DNA from: Methylomusa anaerophila
Lineage (GTDB): Bacteria > Bacillota > Negativicutes > Sporomusales > Sporomusaceae
DNA: 64,000 nt
Direction: 5' to 3'
NCBI RefSeq assembly: GCF_003966895.1
Contig: NZ_AP018449.1
Coordinates: 255,424 to 319,423 of the forward strand
Shown: in pieces, positions 1 through 8,904 of the stretch
Layout of the letters: the number at the start of each line of letters is the position of its first letter
Numbering within the stretch: position 1 is the first letter of the stretch
Program-made: the position numbers and the translations under genes
The notes under the pieces: generated by a model
Told to the model about the DNA's origin: nothing
Database searches by the model: none
Seen by the model: the letters and a program-made list of their open reading frames with translations, nothing else

Positions 1-747
1 CGACAGGAGCAATATAAACAAGCCAACAACCGGAGTATAGAGATAAAAGCCGTTTTGCTCACTTGGTTTATCCAATATGTACAAGGCGGGATAATAGTTG
101 ATAAACGCCCACGGCAAGATATAAGTTAAAACGAATGAAATACCACCGCCAAAAATAGATACCGGATAGTTAATAAAATTGCGCAGCGTGAAAAACAATA
201 CATTGCCTAAATTCATGGATTTTTTCAGCCAAAAGCTTAACGATCCGAAAATAATCATCGCCCCGGCCTGGATCAAAATTCCCCCAATGATGCAAACCAG
301 CAGTACGATAATTTTATAAGCAGTCCAATCTATCCCTAAGCTAAAAATACTTGCTCCCAAAAATATTCCCGAAACAATAATTTGACCAAAACCCGTCCAA
401 TCAAAACCGTAGAACAACATGCTGATAAGAGGATGTAAAGGACGAATCAAGAATTTATCGAAGTTCCCGTTATTTATATTTTCGCCCAGTTGGTAATAAT
501 GTTTCCAAAGTGCAGTAGTAGCTACCGCATAGGAAAACAAATTCAGCGCCATTAAAAAAACAAGTTCCTGGTAATTCCAGCCGGCGACTGATTGAAATCG
601 ATGCGTCAAAATCCAAATGGTTAGATACATCAATAAATAGGTATAAAAGTTGGCAAAGATGCCACTGATGAAATTCGCTTTATATTGACTATCCGCTTTA
701 ATAAAATAGCCAATGTGAAGACCATACAGTTTTAACAAGTACAGCAT
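1..747 (-). CDS. ABC-2 type permease subunit (3' end cut by window edge)
   Basis: Integral membrane half of an ABC exporter. The reading frame opens at an ATG at 747 and runs off the left edge without a stop, giving about 249 residues. It holds several hydrophobic segments and the stretch GNFDKFLIRPLHPL, which is typical of the paired ABC-2 permeases of the COG3694/COG4587 type. It follows the next permease by only 3 nt, so the two are co-transcribed and probably form a heterodimer. The ATPase is expected beyond the window. In context it may export the product of the adjacent biosynthetic genes; that role is inferred. Confidence 0.8.
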   Translation of the reverse strand, partial: MLYLLKLYGLHIGYFIKADSQYKANFISGIFANFYTYLLMYLTIWILTHRFQSVAGWNYQELVFLMALNLFSYAVATTALWKHYYQLGENINNGNFDKFLIRPLHPLISMLFYGFDWTGFGQIIVSGIFLGASIFSLGIDWTAYKIIVLLVCIIGGILIQAGAMIIFGSLSFWLKKSMNLGNVLFFTLRNFINYPVSIFGGGISFVLTYILPWAFINYYPALYILDKPSEQNGFYLYTPVVGLFILLLS

Positions 748-750
748 CGT

Positions 751-1539
751 CTAACCTCCCTGTATGATCAGCTTTTTTATGCCCGTCTTCCACAAATAGA
801 ATGTCCCGAAGCCGAGCAGCACAATCCAGGAACAGGCCGCCGTAAGGTTAAAAAGCAACTCGCCGGTAGATATTTTATTGACAGATAAGCTTTGAGGAAA
901 TTGATATAGAAGCTGAAATGGAAGAAAATAAGAGATTTCTCTTAATACGTCCGGAAAAAACCATAAGGGAATGACCCCTCCCCCCAGGATACGAACAGTA
1001 TCCCGGAGTATTCTGACAAACCACCCCGCGTTTAAAAACGTAAAATGCAGCAAGCCAATCATATAATGCAGCAGCCAATAGATAATGATGTTTAAGACCA
1101 GCGCAACCATCAACAACAGGACATTGAGTAAACTTATTTTTAATCTAAAATTTAAAACAATCACGGCAAATATAATAACCGCTATGCCTTTCGCAGCAAA
1201 GCCGCTGAGTGTATCTCCCAGGGTTCGGGAAAACATGCCGGCCGCAAAATTGTAAGGTCGGAGCAGTTCCAGAGAAATAGAACCGTCCAAAACTTTCCCT
1301 CCTACTTCTCGAGCAACTGTATCCGTATACAGAAGACTTAAAATAATTCCCATGATTTGATAAGTAATCATATCATGAAGCGACAACTGGCTTATGCGAT
1401 AATCCCCATACAGCGATCTCCACAAGTAAATTTGAACATACAAAGCAATAATGCTGCCCAAAATACTAATTAGGGTATCCAAACGGTAAGCAAGTGAATT
1501 TTTCAAGGCTATTTTCATGATTTCATAATAGGTTCTCAT
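751..1539 (-). CDS. ABC-2 family transporter permease
   Basis: A 262-residue membrane protein with about six hydrophobic segments and the stretch GKVLDGSISLELLRPYN near residue 80, which is the counterpart of the GNFDKFLIRPL stretch in the neighbouring permease. The two are therefore the usual non-identical permease pair of an ABC-2 exporter. It lies 24 nt downstream of the aminoacyl-ligase-like gene and probably belongs to the same operon. The substrate cannot be told from sequence; export of a modified amino acid or peptide metabolite is a guess from context. Confidence 0.8.
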   Translation of the reverse strand: MRTYYEIMKIALKNSLAYRLDTLISILGSIIALYVQIYLWRSLYGDYRISQLSLHDMITYQIMGIILSLLYTDTVAREVGGKVLDGSISLELLRPYNFAAGMFSRTLGDTLSGFAAKGIAVIIFAVIVLNFRLKISLLNVLLLMVALVLNIIIYWLLHYMIGLLHFTFLNAGWFVRILRDTVRILGGGVIPLWFFPDVLREISYFLPFQLLYQFPQSLSVNKISTGELLFNLTAACSWIVLLGFGTFYLWKTGIKKLIIQGG

Positions 1540-1563
1540 CTGTTCAACCTCAAATACTGCTTT

Positions 1564-2385
1564 TTAATAGGTAACTTTGTCCAAATGAATGTTATTTTCA
1601 TTGATTACAGCTAACCAACGTTCTAAGCCAAATCCCACACAGCCTGTTACAATCTTGCCTCCATCATCAAAATTGAATGCTTTGCTAAAATGAGTATCAT
1701 GAAAATTAAATGAGGCAATCGCTACTTGTTTTTCTTTAATTTGTAATGATAACTCGTGTTTTAGTGAGTTTGCTTTTTGCAGCTTAGCTTTAATTATATT
1801 TTTTTGCGATGGATAAAACTGATCATTAGCTTCAATAATATCAGCAGATAATCCTAATTTTTGGGTAAATTCTAGTGCCAATTGTTTTGTCTTTTCTAAT
1901 TGCCTCAGCACATAATCACTAGCTCCAACAAATACAATTTCCCTGACAGTAAAATCCCACAGCCGAGTAATCCCATCAAAATTACCATGTTCATATCTAT
2001 ACACTCTAGCAAGGGTTGTAATTGCCGTATTTTCTTTAATATTGTCTCCTTCAAGCATTGGGTATATATGTAAGCAAGCAGCCGGGGTAAGATATTGTTC
2101 TTTCATAGCAATATACTCATCTTTCACTTCAGAATCTGTGGCAACGTTAGGATAAAACTCCGGTTTCACAAAACCTGCTACCGTAAGATGCTGAGGAAAT
2201 GAAGAAAAATACCCGCATTTTTCCAAAACATTTCTATTTATTAATGCAGGGACATGATATTCTTGGCCTCCCTGAGCTAGTATCCAATTTTTAAAATAAT
2301 CATCAATGAAATTTAAGGTTTTGGTTGAATCACTTGAAAAACATAGGTAACTGTTATCCAAGTAGTCCTGGTGAAAACAACACAT
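1564..2385 (-). CDS. Amino acid:[carrier protein] ligase-like protein (truncated class II SerRS homologue)
   Basis: A 273-residue protein resembling the catalytic core of atypical seryl-tRNA synthetases without the tRNA-binding arm. Such homologues are known to charge an amino acid onto the phosphopantetheine arm of a carrier protein instead of tRNA. Visible signs are a Cys in TPAACLHIYPMLEG, the motif-2-like stretch VYRYEHGNFDGITRLWDF followed by TVREIVFVG, and the motif-3-like TGCVGFGLERW; the two Cys would be zinc ligands in this family. The start is fixed by a GGAGGAG site. No carrier-protein gene was found nearby, so its partner may lie outside the window. Substrate unknown. Confidence 0.7.
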   Translation of the reverse strand: MCCFHQDYLDNSYLCFSSDSTKTLNFIDDYFKNWILAQGGQEYHVPALINRNVLEKCGYFSSFPQHLTVAGFVKPEFYPNVATDSEVKDEYIAMKEQYLTPAACLHIYPMLEGDNIKENTAITTLARVYRYEHGNFDGITRLWDFTVREIVFVGASDYVLRQLEKTKQLALEFTQKLGLSADIIEANDQFYPSQKNIIKAKLQKANSLKHELSLQIKEKQVAIASFNFHDTHFSKAFNFDDGGKIVTGCVGFGLERWLAVINENNIHLDKVTY

Positions 2386-2406
2386 TATATCTCCTCCACA
2401 GATGAA

Positions 2407-3537
2407 TTATAAAATTCCTTTTCTTTTTATTTCAAAAAATTTCTCTTTTATCTTAAACATCCTATCGAATAAATCAAGTTCCCAGTATTTAGATACTCCA
2501 TCTTTATCATAAAATTCATTAATAACCATTTGATTGATATTTAGATTAATTAAGAAATCGTCAGGCACAATATTTCCAAATAAAATATTTACTATTTTTA
2601 AAGAGTAATATATAGGTTTTTCAATTTTATTTTCAATACAAATATCATATAATTTGATCCATGATATATTTTCACTAATAATTAGTTCATGCAAATCACA
2701 AAATTTATATAAAGAAATTTCAGCTTTATCCCTCAGCCAATTTCCTTCCCAACAAAAGTTAACTGCTTCTCCATAATGATGAGCACACAAATGAATAATT
2801 TGATATTCAGCAGACAACATATATACTTTAGAATGATTGAGATCTATTAATCGACTTTCTTTTATTATTTTTTTGGTATCAAAAAAAAATTTATTTTTAT
2901 TTTTTATACTCCCATTCCAAAATACACTAAAATTGATATCAACATGAACAGGAATGCCAGAGTTATCATTAATTTTTACATGAGGAAATATTTCATGGCT
3001 TGTGAGCCTACGATTTAATTTTTCATCTTTAGTAGCAGGTATTATTTTGCGCTTAACTTTATCATAAGTTCCTTGGATAAATCCGCTTTCTTCTAATATT
3101 TTTGTTACTATGGATATATCGTCCATATCAACGAGAAAGTCAATATCTCCAAATTGTCTAAGAGAAATATCTTTATAAACGAATGGCGCCAATATTCCTC
3201 CTTTTAACATAACTGCTTTTATTTCATGATTATAAAATTGTTTGTTGATAATATCTATTTCGGTATAATAAATTATGTTTTTTCTCTTTACATGATCGCA
3301 AATTGATTTCATGGCATTATATACATTTATTTCTATAGAATTAATTAAATTAAGCTGCCAAAAAGTTTTCAGTACCAGAGGCGTTACTCTATGATGACAA
3401 CAATAATATAAAAAAGTTCCCCAATCAATTTCGTTATTGATAATTATCTCAGTTATTTTACTTTTATCTGACTCTGTAATGTTTAATCTTGAACTATATA
3501 ATACGAGTTCCGCCTCTTTATTAGGTTCAAAAGGCAT
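2407..3537 (-). CDS. Nucleotidyltransferase family protein (PF14907-like)
   Basis: A 376-residue, very AT-rich gene. The stretch AVMLKGGILAPFVYKD followed by RQFGDIDFLVD has the KGG and D-x-D pattern of the uncharacterised nucleotidyltransferase family that is often encoded in peptide and other natural-product clusters. It also has HLCAHHYGEAVNF near residue 250. A start with AAGGAG nine bases upstream fits. It lies 22 nt upstream of the ligase-like gene and 17 nt downstream of the PatB-like gene, so it is part of this operon. The biochemical role of the family is not settled; here it may modify an amino acid or carrier-bound intermediate. Confidence 0.65.
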   Translation of the reverse strand: MPFEPNKEAELVLYSSRLNITESDKSKITEIIINNEIDWGTFLYYCCHHRVTPLVLKTFWQLNLINSIEINVYNAMKSICDHVKRKNIIYYTEIDIINKQFYNHEIKAVMLKGGILAPFVYKDISLRQFGDIDFLVDMDDISIVTKILEESGFIQGTYDKVKRKIIPATKDEKLNRRLTSHEIFPHVKINDNSGIPVHVDINFSVFWNGSIKNKNKFFFDTKKIIKESRLIDLNHSKVYMLSAEYQIIHLCAHHYGEAVNFCWEGNWLRDKAEISLYKFCDLHELIISENISWIKLYDICIENKIEKPIYYSLKIVNILFGNIVPDDFLINLNINQMVINEFYDKDGVSKYWELDLFDRMFKIKEKFFEIKRKGIL

Positions 3538-3553
3538 AGTTTTATACTCCTTT

Positions 3554-4720
3554 TTATATACTAATTTTATTTACAGCCAGTTGAATTCTATTTAATGCTT
3601 CTATTAAAATTACTCTGGAACATGCGAAATTTATTCTTTGAAAGCCAGTACCATTTTCACCAAAAGCTTTCCCATCGTTCAACTTTACCCTAGCTTTATT
3701 CGTAAAGAAATCGTTTAATTCGTTGCAATCTATATTAATTTTCCTGCAATCAAGCCATCCCAAATATGTACCTTCTTGATTAACAGCACGTATTTCCGGG
3801 ATTTTTTCTGAAAAAAATTTAGACATAAAATCATAATTATTCTGTAAATAATCTAAAACTGCTTCCAACCATTGTTGGCCATAAGAATAGGCCACTTCTG
3901 CAGCGACAATTCCAAAAATATTAGGTTCGTGAACTCCTGTAAGCTTCAATTGTTTTTTGAATTTTTCTCGCAGAGCAGAATTGGGAGCAATTATATAAGA
4001 TGCACCTAAACCAGATAAATTAAAGGTTTTACCAGCGGACATAAATGTAATAGAATTTTGCGCTAATTCAAAGGACAATGAAGCAATTGGAATATGTTTG
4101 TATCCTTTAAAAACAATATCCGAATGAATTTCATCTGAAATTATTAAAACATTATATAGCATACAAAGTTCTCCAAGTTTTAAAAGTTCATCTTTTGTCC
4201 AAACCTTTCCAATAGGATTATGAGGGCTGCAAAGAATGAATAATTTTACACCTTCAGAAAGTTTTTTCTCGAAATCGTCAAAATCTATAGCATAATTCTC
4301 TTGTAAAATCAATGGACTTGTTACTAATTCCCTGTTATTAAGAGTAATACTATAGCTGAATGAACCATAACAAGGTGTTAATATTAAAATTTTATCACCA
4401 GGATCCGTAAATGCCGGAATAATATTACGAATTGAAGCTGTAACCGTATAACTATATAATAACCATTCTTCATCTATATCCCATTCATGGCGTCTATTGA
4501 TCCAACTTTTTATAATCTTCTTAAATGTATCTGGCACACCAACGTATCCATACAACCCGTGTTTAGCTCTTTCAATAATTGCATTTTCAACAGCCTTTGG
4601 GGAATAGAAGTCCATGTCTGCGATTGACATAGGCAGGATATCATGCTGCTGAAAATTAAAGTCCCACTTAAGTGACCATGTGTTTTTACGATTAATAATC
4701 TCATCAAAATTTCTCGACAT
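3554..4720 (-). CDS. PLP-dependent aminotransferase class I/II, PatB/MalY (cystathionine beta-lyase) type
   Basis: A 388-residue fold-type I PLP enzyme. Visible motifs are LPMSIADMDF near the N-terminus, CSPHNPIGKVWT, ISDEIHSDIVF and the lysine region SAGKTFNLSGLGAS, where K is the expected Schiff-base residue. The C-terminal FQRINFACSR supplies the carboxylate-binding Arg. All are hallmarks of PatB/MalY C-S lyases. It is a paralogue of the plus-strand gene at 40.4 kb but far richer in A+T, as expected of an acquired cluster. It may act as a C-S lyase or as an aminotransferase in the pathway; sequence alone does not decide. Confidence 0.8.
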   Translation of the reverse strand: MSRNFDEIINRKNTWSLKWDFNFQQHDILPMSIADMDFYSPKAVENAIIERAKHGLYGYVGVPDTFKKIIKSWINRRHEWDIDEEWLLYSYTVTASIRNIIPAFTDPGDKILILTPCYGSFSYSITLNNRELVTSPLILQENYAIDFDDFEKKLSEGVKLFILCSPHNPIGKVWTKDELLKLGELCMLYNVLIISDEIHSDIVFKGYKHIPIASLSFELAQNSITFMSAGKTFNLSGLGASYIIAPNSALREKFKKQLKLTGVHEPNIFGIVAAEVAYSYGQQWLEAVLDYLQNNYDFMSKFFSEKIPEIRAVNQEGTYLGWLDCRKINIDCNELNDFFTNKARVKLNDGKAFGENGTGFQRINFACSRVILIEALNRIQLAVNKISI

Positions 4721-4789
4721 AATTATCTCCCCCTTTACTCAACTTATAATGATGAATCAGCTGATATAATTGTTTTGGGATATGTTCTG

Positions 4790-5800
4790 TCACTTAACGA
4801 TATTACGTAAGTCATAAAAAGCTTTTTCTTCTAGTATTGAAAGGTTATTGATTTCATCTGCAATGGAATCCAAAGTTTGCCTGCTTAATCTGTTTACTTT
4901 AAATCCTTTTAAAAAAATAATTTTTATATTATCCCATTTGTTTCGAATTTCATAAAAATCGTTAATGAAAGGAGACAACTGGTTGGCATCAAAATTCCTA
5001 ACAAAGTACTGCAATACTTTTGCAAATTGTTTACGTGCTCTCCCAATATTCATTATTCTATCCAGCAAAGGAATATCTGCTAAATACAAATCACTTAATC
5101 CATTTCTTTCACTGTTTAAGTCCAAATCTACATTTTTCAAATGAAGAGCCAATTCTTTCATATTTTCAAAAACATTTTCAGTAAAAATATTTTGATTAGT
5201 ATATTCAAGCGATCGCTTTATACTTTTTTTCCAATCAAAATTGTTTCTCGGACCACTTTTATCTCCTTTTTCAAGCAAATTTAACTTTTTACAGCCATAT
5301 ATAATATCATTGAATGTAGCAAAAACAAATTTATTATCCGTATTTTTCTCTTTGCAATAAACAATTTTTTTATCAAAATCTATACCTATGATTATGATGT
5401 TATCGCAATCCTCGGGATGTATTCGTTTGTCTGGATAACGCGACTCTTTTTTATACTTTTTCGACCAGGGGCACCAATATAAATTCGTACCTACTATGAC
5501 TGGCTTGTTCTTTAATAATTCATTATGAATTATTTCAATAATTTCATTACTAAAATCTTGAGAGGTATCAATTTGTTGAAATTGAATAGAAAAGAATGAA
5601 TTTAAAATATCTTTCATTTTATCATTTTTCCTACCTATCCTAAGACCAATCGGGATATCGCTATTTTCTGAATTAAACCAAAATGACCAAGTATATAAAA
5701 ACAAAATTTTGTAATCCAATTTATACCAATTTACGATTGAACAATAAAGACTCTGACTACACGAATTTTCTGATTCTATTAAATCAAAATCTAATATCAT
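4790..5800 (-). CDS. BtrH-like N-terminal domain protein (cysteine acyltransferase/peptidase-like fold)
   Basis: The frame is open to 5911, but the extra residues are hydrophobic and lack a ribosome site. The ATG at 5800 after a GGGG tract gives MILDFDLIES and is preferred. The pattern C-x-QSLYCSIVNWY near residue 13, then KPVIVGTNLYWCPW and DCDNIIIIGIDFDKKIVYC, resembles the N-terminal domain of butirosin protein BtrH, a papain-like enzyme that transfers an acyl group from a carrier protein. Paired with the amino acid:carrier-protein-ligase-like gene this is coherent, but the assignment is by pattern only. The C-terminal half is unfamiliar and helical. Confidence 0.5.
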   Translation of the reverse strand: MILDFDLIESENSCSQSLYCSIVNWYKLDYKILFLYTWSFWFNSENSDIPIGLRIGRKNDKMKDILNSFFSIQFQQIDTSQDFSNEIIEIIHNELLKNKPVIVGTNLYWCPWSKKYKKESRYPDKRIHPEDCDNIIIIGIDFDKKIVYCKEKNTDNKFVFATFNDIIYGCKKLNLLEKGDKSGPRNNFDWKKSIKRSLEYTNQNIFTENVFENMKELALHLKNVDLDLNSERNGLSDLYLADIPLLDRIMNIGRARKQFAKVLQYFVRNFDANQLSPFINDFYEIRNKWDNIKIIFLKGFKVNRLSRQTLDSIADEINNLSILEEKAFYDLRNIVK

Positions 5801-6089
5801 TTTGTTATCAGCCCCAATTATTTTATACATTTGTGTTATAATATAAATAGCAAAGGTGAATAGCATAAAGCTATTTGTTGCTACTAGCCCATAAATCATC
5901 ATTTCCGCCAAGAAGCCTATGATTTATGGATTTTTGTCGTATTTTTATTCTGAATTACTCTAAAGTCTCACTTTGGGGTGATAATCTTACAACCACTTTG
6001 CTATTTTATAACAATTGTAAAATTTAAAATTACATTCATATACGTCAAATTTTTGTATTGTTCTCTTCCGCTTCTTAAAAATTGTTGCT

Positions 6090-6158
6090 AAATTTAAAGA
6101 GGTCATATTCCATTTTTACAGGAATATGACCTCTTACCTTTTGCTAAGTCAGTCATTA
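6090..6158 (-). promoter_or_regulatory. Attenuator copy 1 (CUGA/AGG antiterminator-terminator), leader of the AT-rich cluster
   Basis: On the minus strand the outer arms TGACT and AGGTCA enclose the inner stem CTTA/TAAG. The AGGTCA arm is also the 5' arm of a perfect terminator hairpin (AGGTCATATTCC/GGAATATGACCT) followed by TTTAAATTT. The two structures exclude each other. It lies about 290 nt before the BtrH-like start. Confidence 0.8.
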
Positions 6159-6174
6159 AATACAAAATATTGTA

Positions 6175-6202
6175 TCTATAATGTTATCAGACAAAATTTC
6201 AA
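6175..6202 (-). promoter_or_regulatory. Sigma-A-type promoter for attenuator copy 1
   Basis: On the minus strand TTGAAA and TATAGA are separated by 16 bp, immediately upstream of the attenuator. It is the only good promoter seen for the biosynthetic cluster. Confidence 0.6.
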
Positions 6203-6870
6203 TGCAAATTGGCATTAATAGAAAAAACAGTTTACATTATGTATTATATCTGGAATTATCATCAATTTCAACCATTTTTTATCGACAATTTCTCATCTGT
6301 ACTTACATATATTTTTACAAAATGACAAATTTATCTATATTCCAACTCAATTGATAACAGTCTATTTACTCAACCTGTAAAAAAATAACCCAGATGTAGA
6401 ATGGTACTATATTTTTTGATATTTAAGTTATTACCAGTTACCAGTAATATAGTTCACTGCCGACTAATCTTGAAAAGGCAAAATGCTATGCGATTACGCA
6501 CATAGCGAGGAATTGATAGTTTTGCGGAAAAAGAACAAGCGCCTGCGTTGGGCACTATATTGAACATATGTAAAAACTCCGCAAAGTGTCGATCTCCTGC
6601 TAAAAAACAAATTTGCGGATTATGGTGTTACCAGCCGGATTATTTGGCGGCCAATCACTCAGAATTAGTAGCGGCTAGATGAAAGTGGCGGTTACCATAA
6701 AGCCGAAAAATAGATTCAAATAGTTAGCGATCATCGCCCGAAACCCAGCCCGTACGCATTGTAGTGGGGATAAGCTGTCCACAGAATGCGCACAGGCAAA
6801 GTTTACGGCATAGTATTACCGATCACCCGGTATGGCTGAAACGCTCTACAAGGGTGAGGATGTCGGAACC
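6203..6870. other. Gene-poor stretch with decayed mobile-element sequence
   Basis: From 6203 to about 6470 this is AT-rich spacer with no frame I can support. From about 6480 the plus strand holds interrupted coding fragments, for example EELIVLRKKNKRLRW, reminiscent of the coiled coil of an IS3-family OrfA, with several stops. I read it as an insertion-sequence relic, at low confidence. Confidence 0.3.
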
Positions 6871-6874
6871 TGAG

Positions 6875-7267
6875 CTAACTGCTTATCGTAATACGCACAA
6901 TAGCTATGCAATAGTGACGGCATCTCAGGCATTCCGCTTGCAACGCAGCTTCGTTGTTGCCTACAGCCCAAAGCCTTTCAAGAGATATGATACAGTGCTC
7001 CAATATGCAATTGATGTTAATATAGTCACAAGATTTTTTGTGATTTTCCAGCGATTTGATGATCTTTACGAGCAGTTCGTCGCAATCATAAATATGAGCC
7101 ATTTCATAAAGCAAGTCTTCGTTTTGGGTCAATATCGCCAATTTCGCATGGGCCTTACAGGCGTTTCTGCCCAGGTAAGTGACCGTAGAAACTGTTTGTT
7201 TCAATTTGGGGTCCCACTTGGATTCGCGTAAATAATAAGTTCCGTTGGCCCGTTTTTCAATGTACAT
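6875..7267 (-). CDS. Hypothetical protein, 130 residues
   Basis: The ATG at 7267 with GGGAGG eight bases upstream starts MYIEKRANGTYYLRESKWD, a basic N-terminus ending in VSTVTYLGRN. That layout resembles the first domain of some transposases, but no catalytic motif follows. The rest is Cys-rich (HCIISLERL, ECLRCRHYC) without a recognisable motif. It sits directly downstream of an ExeA-type ATPase fragment, so it may be a passenger or relic of the same mobile element. Function unknown. Confidence 0.4.
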   Translation of the reverse strand: MYIEKRANGTYYLRESKWDPKLKQTVSTVTYLGRNACKAHAKLAILTQNEDLLYEMAHIYDCDELLVKIIKSLENHKKSCDYININCILEHCIISLERLWAVGNNEAALQAECLRCRHYCIAIVRITISS

Positions 7268-7299
7268 AGTCACAACCTCCCGTGTGACTATGAGGGCTA

Positions 7300-7463
7300 T
7301 TAAACACCAAATTCATTTTCCACCACCACCCGGACCATATGATCATCAATTAATTGTCGTTTGGTCATGGCTGCGTTTAAGAGGGTGGCGGAACAAAGGT
7401 TGTTAATCTTTCTGGCGATACCGCCTGTTGCCTCATGAATCAGGGCGACAGCCCCTTCGGTAA
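7300..7463 (-). pseudogene. C-terminal fragment of an ExeA-family AAA ATPase (mobile-element helper)
   Basis: The minus strand reads ALIHEATGGIARKINNL, then CSATLLNAAMTKRQLIDDH, ending with a stop at 7300. This is the C-terminal helical region of the ExeA/TniB-like ATPases that accompany some transposases. Nothing N-terminal to it survives: the sequence switches abruptly to helicase coding at about 7463. It is therefore a remnant that marks a past insertion or deletion. Confidence 0.6.
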
Positions 7464-7900
7464 ACAGTGATCAGAATATCCGGTGGATTTGTCAATAACC
7501 CTCGCCGTTCTTTTGGCGATGTATCCCCCGTTCTAACTGCAACCTTGATCGCCGGCAGTGGAACCGAAGCATGTTTTGCCGTCTCCTCAATCCCCTTGAT
7601 CGGGATCTCCAGATTCCGGTAAATATCATTGTTTAAAGCCTTTAACGGCGATATGTACACCACTCGGAATCCCGGATTTTTTCCCTGAGTGATTTTCTTG
7701 GTTTGGTACATGATATCCAGGCATTTTAAAAATGCGGCTATGGTCTTCCCAGACCCTGTAGGAGCGCAAATCAACACATTTCGGCCCGCATTGACTTCCG
7801 GCCACCCCAGCTCCTGCGGCATACTGGGGCGGGCGAAGGTATGTAAAAACCACTCTTTGACTATTGGGTGAAAACTCTCCATACATGCATAGTCTGGCAT
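7464..7900 (-). pseudogene. Truncated Lhr-type DEAD/DEAH helicase (N-terminal fragment)
   Basis: The ATG at 7900 has GGAGG six bases upstream. The product carries PQELGWPEVNAGRNVLI, motif I APTGSGKTIAAFL and motif Ia VYISPLKALNNDIYRNLEIP. This is the start of an Lhr-family ATP-dependent helicase, normally 700 or more residues long. The helicase reading stops making sense after TNPPDILIT at about 7463, where the ExeA-type fragment begins. DEAH motif II and the second RecA domain are missing, so it cannot work as a helicase. It lies 22 nt after the CYTH gene. Confidence 0.75.
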
Positions 7901-7921
7901 AACCGGCCTCCAAAACATCCA

Positions 7922-8572
7922 CTAGGAATCTATTGTAAAACCTCCAGTTGTATCCTCGTTAAATACTGCTTCATACAGTAAGGTCGGCGGTTCTTTCTTA
8001 ATGACTCGACTTTTCAGCTCATATCCGGCGATAAAATCCTGCAACTCTTTTTCTTTATTAAAAGCTTCTTCCAATGTTTTTGCCGTTTTCTCAATCTCCA
8101 GCAGCAAGGGGTATTTGAGAATTGGGCATGACAGTAGTTTGAGTGATAAATCCTCATACTTACCGGTTAAATTAGTTCCCGCAAATGACATAAACTCTTC
8201 ATATCCCAGTGATCTCAACACTTCATCCACATTGCCGGGAGTAACCAAAACGCCATTTCCTTTCAGAGTTTTTACTATTGAACTATCCTGAATTCCATCC
8301 GTTATTTCCTCATCTTGTTCAATCCGGATATTATACAATTTTCCTATATCAGGTTCTTTGTATCCCAAAAAATTTTTTTTGCTATTGTTCCAATTAATTT
8401 CCGAGACTCTAAGTAATTTGCCTGATTTAAATAAGTCTAGGCCATAGCTGCCTGTTTTCCATTCTATTTCATTATCTAAACTTTGTTTTAAAAAAGGCAA
8501 GGCAATCATGGCTTCATCGGGATTATCAAAGTAAACTCTGGTTTCTACTTCATAAATAACATTATTATTCAT
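7922..8572 (-). CDS. CYTH-domain protein (triphosphate-tunnel fold)
   Basis: The frame is open to 8641, but that part lies inside the attenuator, so the ATG at 8572 (MNNNVIYEVETRV) is chosen. EVETRV near the start, the acidic and basic strands (LYNIRIEQDEE, LTGKYEDLSLKL) and LLEIEKTAKTLEEA fit the CYTH family of class IV adenylyl cyclases, thiamine-triphosphatases and inorganic triphosphatases. Its exact substrate cannot be read. It has its own promoter and attenuator, so it belongs to the regulon that controls the nitrogenase-like genes. Confidence 0.65.
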   Translation of the reverse strand: MNNNVIYEVETRVYFDNPDEAMIALPFLKQSLDNEIEWKTGSYGLDLFKSGKLLRVSEINWNNSKKNFLGYKEPDIGKLYNIRIEQDEEITDGIQDSSIVKTLKGNGVLVTPGNVDEVLRSLGYEEFMSFAGTNLTGKYEDLSLKLLSCPILKYPLLLEIEKTAKTLEEAFNKEKELQDFIAGYELKSRVIKKEPPTLLYEAVFNEDTTGGFTIDS

Positions 8573-8623
8573 AGAAAAATCTTCAGCCCTTCGTTTAGAA
8601 ATAAGTGCCAACTTATCACAGTC

Positions 8624-8689
8624 AATTTTTAAAGGCTGCATTCCGCAACCATGAAATGCAGCCTTCAGCTGGATTACTGGTCAGTTGCC
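8624..8689 (-). promoter_or_regulatory. Attenuator copy 2, leader of the CYTH gene
   Basis: Outer arms CAACT/AGGCTG (one A-C mismatch), inner stem CAG/CTG. The terminator GGCTGCATT/AATGCAGCC is followed by TTTAAAAATT. It follows the family layout CUGA-hairpin-AGG. Confidence 0.7.
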
Positions 8690-8704
8690 CGCAACTCTAA
8701 TTAG

Positions 8705-8732
8705 ATTCTATTATATTTAGATATTTTGTCAA
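8705..8732 (-). promoter_or_regulatory. Promoter for attenuator copy 2
   Basis: TTGACA and TAGAAT, 16-bp spacer, minus strand, about 20 nt before the attenuator. Confidence 0.65.
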
Positions 8733-8823
8733 TGGCCGCTTCCATATGTTGAGAAAATACGGGAGCAAGAACGGTGCAGAGATGGAGTGAAAAATAGCCA
8801 TAAAATGTAAAACTGCAAGATGC

Positions 8824-8866
8824 AAAGACCCCGCAATACAGTTTCAAAGTATCGCAGAGTCTTTTT
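8824..8866 (-). terminator. Hairpin terminator after the dms-like operon
   Basis: An inverted repeat with arms AAAGAC/GTCTTT and partly paired GC-rich interior lies 3' of the ferredoxin-type subunit. The T-run is stronger on the plus-strand side (CTTTTTAG), so it may work in both directions. Confidence 0.5.
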
Positions 8867-8904
8867 AGTTGCAAGTGTTGTATCCGGTGCCCCTGACCAA
8901 AGGA

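Noticed and set aside
8573-8641. N-terminal extension of the CYTH gene, and that of the Crp/Fnr gene up to 60517
   Set aside because: Both would start inside a terminator hairpin. Starts after the hairpin agree better with the families.
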